Shown piece by piece: positions 5,813 to 6,589 of a DNA stretch of 6,589 nt (positions are counted from its first letter, which is position 1; each line of letters begins with the position of its first letter). A model generated the notes under the pieces. The model did no database searches. It had not been told where the DNA came from and saw only the letters and a program-made list of their open reading frames with translations. The DNA lies in assembly GCA_028717505.1 (NCBI GenBank), contig JAQUNQ010000058.1, forward strand, positions 1 to 6,589. The letters run 5' to 3'. Source of the stretch: Candidatus Peribacteraceae bacterium (lineage in GTDB: Bacteria > Patescibacteriota > Gracilibacteria > Peribacterales > Peribacteraceae). A program made the position numbers and the translations under genes.

Positions 5813-6370
5813 TCACGCCCCCGTCGTATTCTTGATGTACTGATTCGGCTTGAAGACCATGGAGAGATACGGCTTCGCATCCTCCGTGTACTGCGCATGC
5901 TGGTGGACATTCTGCTGCTGCCAGAGCCGCGTGACTTCCGAGCAGTCCATCGCACCGTCGTAGCCGTTGGTCTTGTTCTGCACGACTCCGTTCTTGAGAA
6001 TCTTGAACGTCCAATGCAAGTGCGATGCGGTGGAGTTCCCGGTCTTCCCGCTCAGGGCCACGGGGTCGCCCTGCGAGATCGACTGTCCGTTCCTCACGAG
6101 GAGCTGCGAGCAGTGAGCGAGGAGGCTCCTGCGCGTGGGTCCGTCAATGACGACGTACTTGCCATAGCCCGCCGCGCCGTCATCCTTCACCGAGCACACC
6201 CCATCATGCGGTGCGAAGACCTTGGTCCTTTCCGGTACGCCGAAGTCGAAGCCGTTGTGCCCGAGGTAGCCGTACTGCTGGTAAATCTCGGGGTGCTGGC
6301 CGAAGCCCTGCGTGACCGTGGGAGTACCGGCGAGTGGACAGAAGATCATAAAAAAGGAAGAAAACGTCAC
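5813..6370 (-). CDS. M23-family (LytM-type) metallopeptidase
   Basis: Zinc endopeptidase of the kind that cuts peptide cross-bridges in peptidoglycan. Counted from a GTG at 6370 (185 residues): TQGFGQHPEIYQQYGYLGHN at 20-39 leads into the HxxxD ligand pair H38 and D42 (HNGFD), then GYGKYVVID at 68-76, LLAHC at 83-87 with the active-site H86, and SGKTGNSTASHLHW at 107-120 with HxH at 117-119 (H119 the third zinc ligand). The catalytic set is complete, so it should be active. The GTG is backed by GAGGAG (6375-6380) four bases upstream; an ATG at 6349 would remove seven residues. The N-terminus is odd: only a short hydrophobic stretch (FSSFFMIF) with no basic residue before it, so it is a poor signal peptide and the protein may be 5' truncated or start elsewhere. 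Residues 121-185 are a tail I do not recognise. Stop is TGA. Confidence 0.9.
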   Translation of the reverse strand: MTFSSFFMIFCPLAGTPTVTQGFGQHPEIYQQYGYLGHNGFDFGVPERTKVFAPHDGVCSVKDDGAAGYGKYVVIDGPTRRSLLAHCSQLLVRNGQSISQGDPVALSGKTGNSTASHLHWTFKILKNGVVQNKTNGYDGAMDCSEVTRLWQQQNVHQHAQYTEDAKPYLSMVFKPNQYIKNTTGA

Positions 6371-6374
6371 CAGT

Positions 6375-6380
6375 CTCCTC
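6375..6380 (-). promoter_or_regulatory. Shine-Dalgarno site deciding the M23 GTG start
   Basis: The minus strand reads GAGGAG, then ACTG, then the GTG at 6370. The spacing is slightly short but the match is good, and it favours GTG over the ATG at 6349, which has only a pyrimidine-rich run before it. Confidence 0.45.
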
Positions 6381-6397
6381 GAAAAAACAAACCACTG

Positions 6398-6571
6398 TCA
6401 ATCCTCCCCCCACAACGGGAGGTCCGCCGCCACGGGGGGTGAAGGGGAAGGCCCTGTCCGTAGACATTGCCGACGAGCTGGCTCCGAAGCCTTGGAGGAG
6501 ACGGCGAGGAGGCGCAGGGCCGGGTAGAGGGGATCTTGGCGGCGGCGATCTTTTCTTTCCCTCTTTCTTTT
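6398..6571 (-). CDS. possible C-terminal fragment of an upstream gene (uncertain)
   Basis: Between a TAG at 6572-6574 and a TGA at 6398-6400 this minus-strand frame is open for 57 codons. About three quarters of the third positions from 6559 down are G or C, more than in the plus frame that starts at a GTG at 6439. The product contains DPLYPALRLLAVSSKASEP and ends ADLPLWGED; it has no start codon of its own, so it would be the tail of a gene whose beginning is lost or disturbed at the window end. It would stop 27 bases before the M23 start. No family recognised. All three minus frames and one plus frame are fairly open here, so this may not be coding. Confidence 0.25.
   Translation of the reverse strand, partial: KRKRERKDRRRQDPLYPALRLLAVSSKASEPARRQCLRTGPSPSPPVAADLPLWGED
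6403..6422. repeat. inverted repeat upstream of the M23 gene
   Basis: CCTCCC (6403-6408) and GGGAGG (6417-6422) are perfect 6-bp inverted repeats with an 8-base loop. On the minus strand the hairpin is followed, 12 bases later, by a run of six T (6381-6386), too far for a standard intrinsic terminator, so I list it only as structure. Confidence 0.35.
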
Positions 6572-6589
6572 CTATGGTCGAGAAAAGAA
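6565..6589. repeat. perfect 9-bp inverted repeat at the right end
   Basis: TTCTTTTCT (6565-6573), a 7-base loop ATGGTCG (6574-6580), then AGAAAAGAA (6581-6589) running exactly to the last base. The next pair cannot be tested because the sequence ends. It follows a pyrimidine tract from 6551. It may be a real hairpin or a fold-back artefact at a contig end. Confidence 0.6.

Noticed and set aside
6396..6401. A perfect TTGACA -35 hexamer on the minus strand before the M23 gene
   Set aside because: No -10-like sequence occurs 16-18 bases downstream (GGAGAC at the right distance), so it is probably chance.
6439..6589. Plus-strand frame from a GTG running off the right end
   Set aside because: Its third positions are less GC-biased than the minus frame, it has Arg/Gly runs typical of non-coding GC-rich DNA, and it contains the terminal palindrome.
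1..6589. CRISPR arrays, tRNAs, rRNAs, insertion sequences, toxin-antitoxin or defence genes
   Set aside because: No spaced direct repeats, cloverleaf sequences, transposase motifs or known defence domains were seen on either strand.

Overview
This looks like a short metagenomic contig (about 60% GC over most of its length) from an uncultivated bacterium. The mix of short housekeeping genes with a membrane-anchored DUF4015-type glycoside hydrolase, and the scarcity of clear Shine-Dalgarno sites, suggests the Candidate Phyla Radiation, perhaps Peregrinibacteria/Peribacteria. That assignment is an impression from gene style, not a phylogeny. TGA is used as a stop (maf, the M23 peptidase), which argues against the TGA=Gly code of Gracilibacteria/Absconditabacteria.

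Layout: almost everything is on the minus strand. Reading in that direction from the right end: an uncertain C-terminal coding fragment (6571-6398); an M23 metallopeptidase (6370-5813); a 223-base spacer with two inverted-repeat structures and a promoter; a membrane-anchored putative glycoside hydrolase with a long Ser/Thr/Ala/Val-rich linker (5589-3979); an RluA-type pseudouridine synthase (3939-3283); tryptophanyl-tRNA synthetase trpS (3213-2224); an unrecognised exported six-cysteine protein (2179-1490) with its own promoter over the trpS stop; and a Maf-type nucleotide pyrophosphatase (1435-842). Converging on these from the left, on the plus strand, are a YgjP/SprT-like metallopeptidase (74-628) that seems to lack its N-terminal domain and a possible 45-residue acidic protein (684-821). 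The first 53 bases are the minus-strand start of rpsP (ribosomal protein S16).

The left end is the strongest anomaly. Bases 1 to about 82 are about 31% GC, carry AT-rich codons and a perfect AAGGAGGT site, and meet the 60% GC remainder abruptly, inside the 5' part of a peptidase gene whose usual N-terminal part is missing. The simplest reading is a chimeric join to DNA of another, low-GC (Firmicutes-like) organism. The right end closes in a perfect 9-bp inverted repeat.

Functionally, the M23 peptidase and the anchored glycoside hydrolase form a plausible envelope-remodelling pair, though their substrates cannot be read here. RluA, TrpRS and Maf are ordinary RNA-modification, translation and nucleotide-sanitation genes. 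I find no CRISPR array, tRNA, rRNA, insertion sequence, toxin-antitoxin or defence locus, and no convincing new multi-gene system. The most novel items are the exported cysteine protein, the small acidic ORF and the architecture of the anchored hydrolase.
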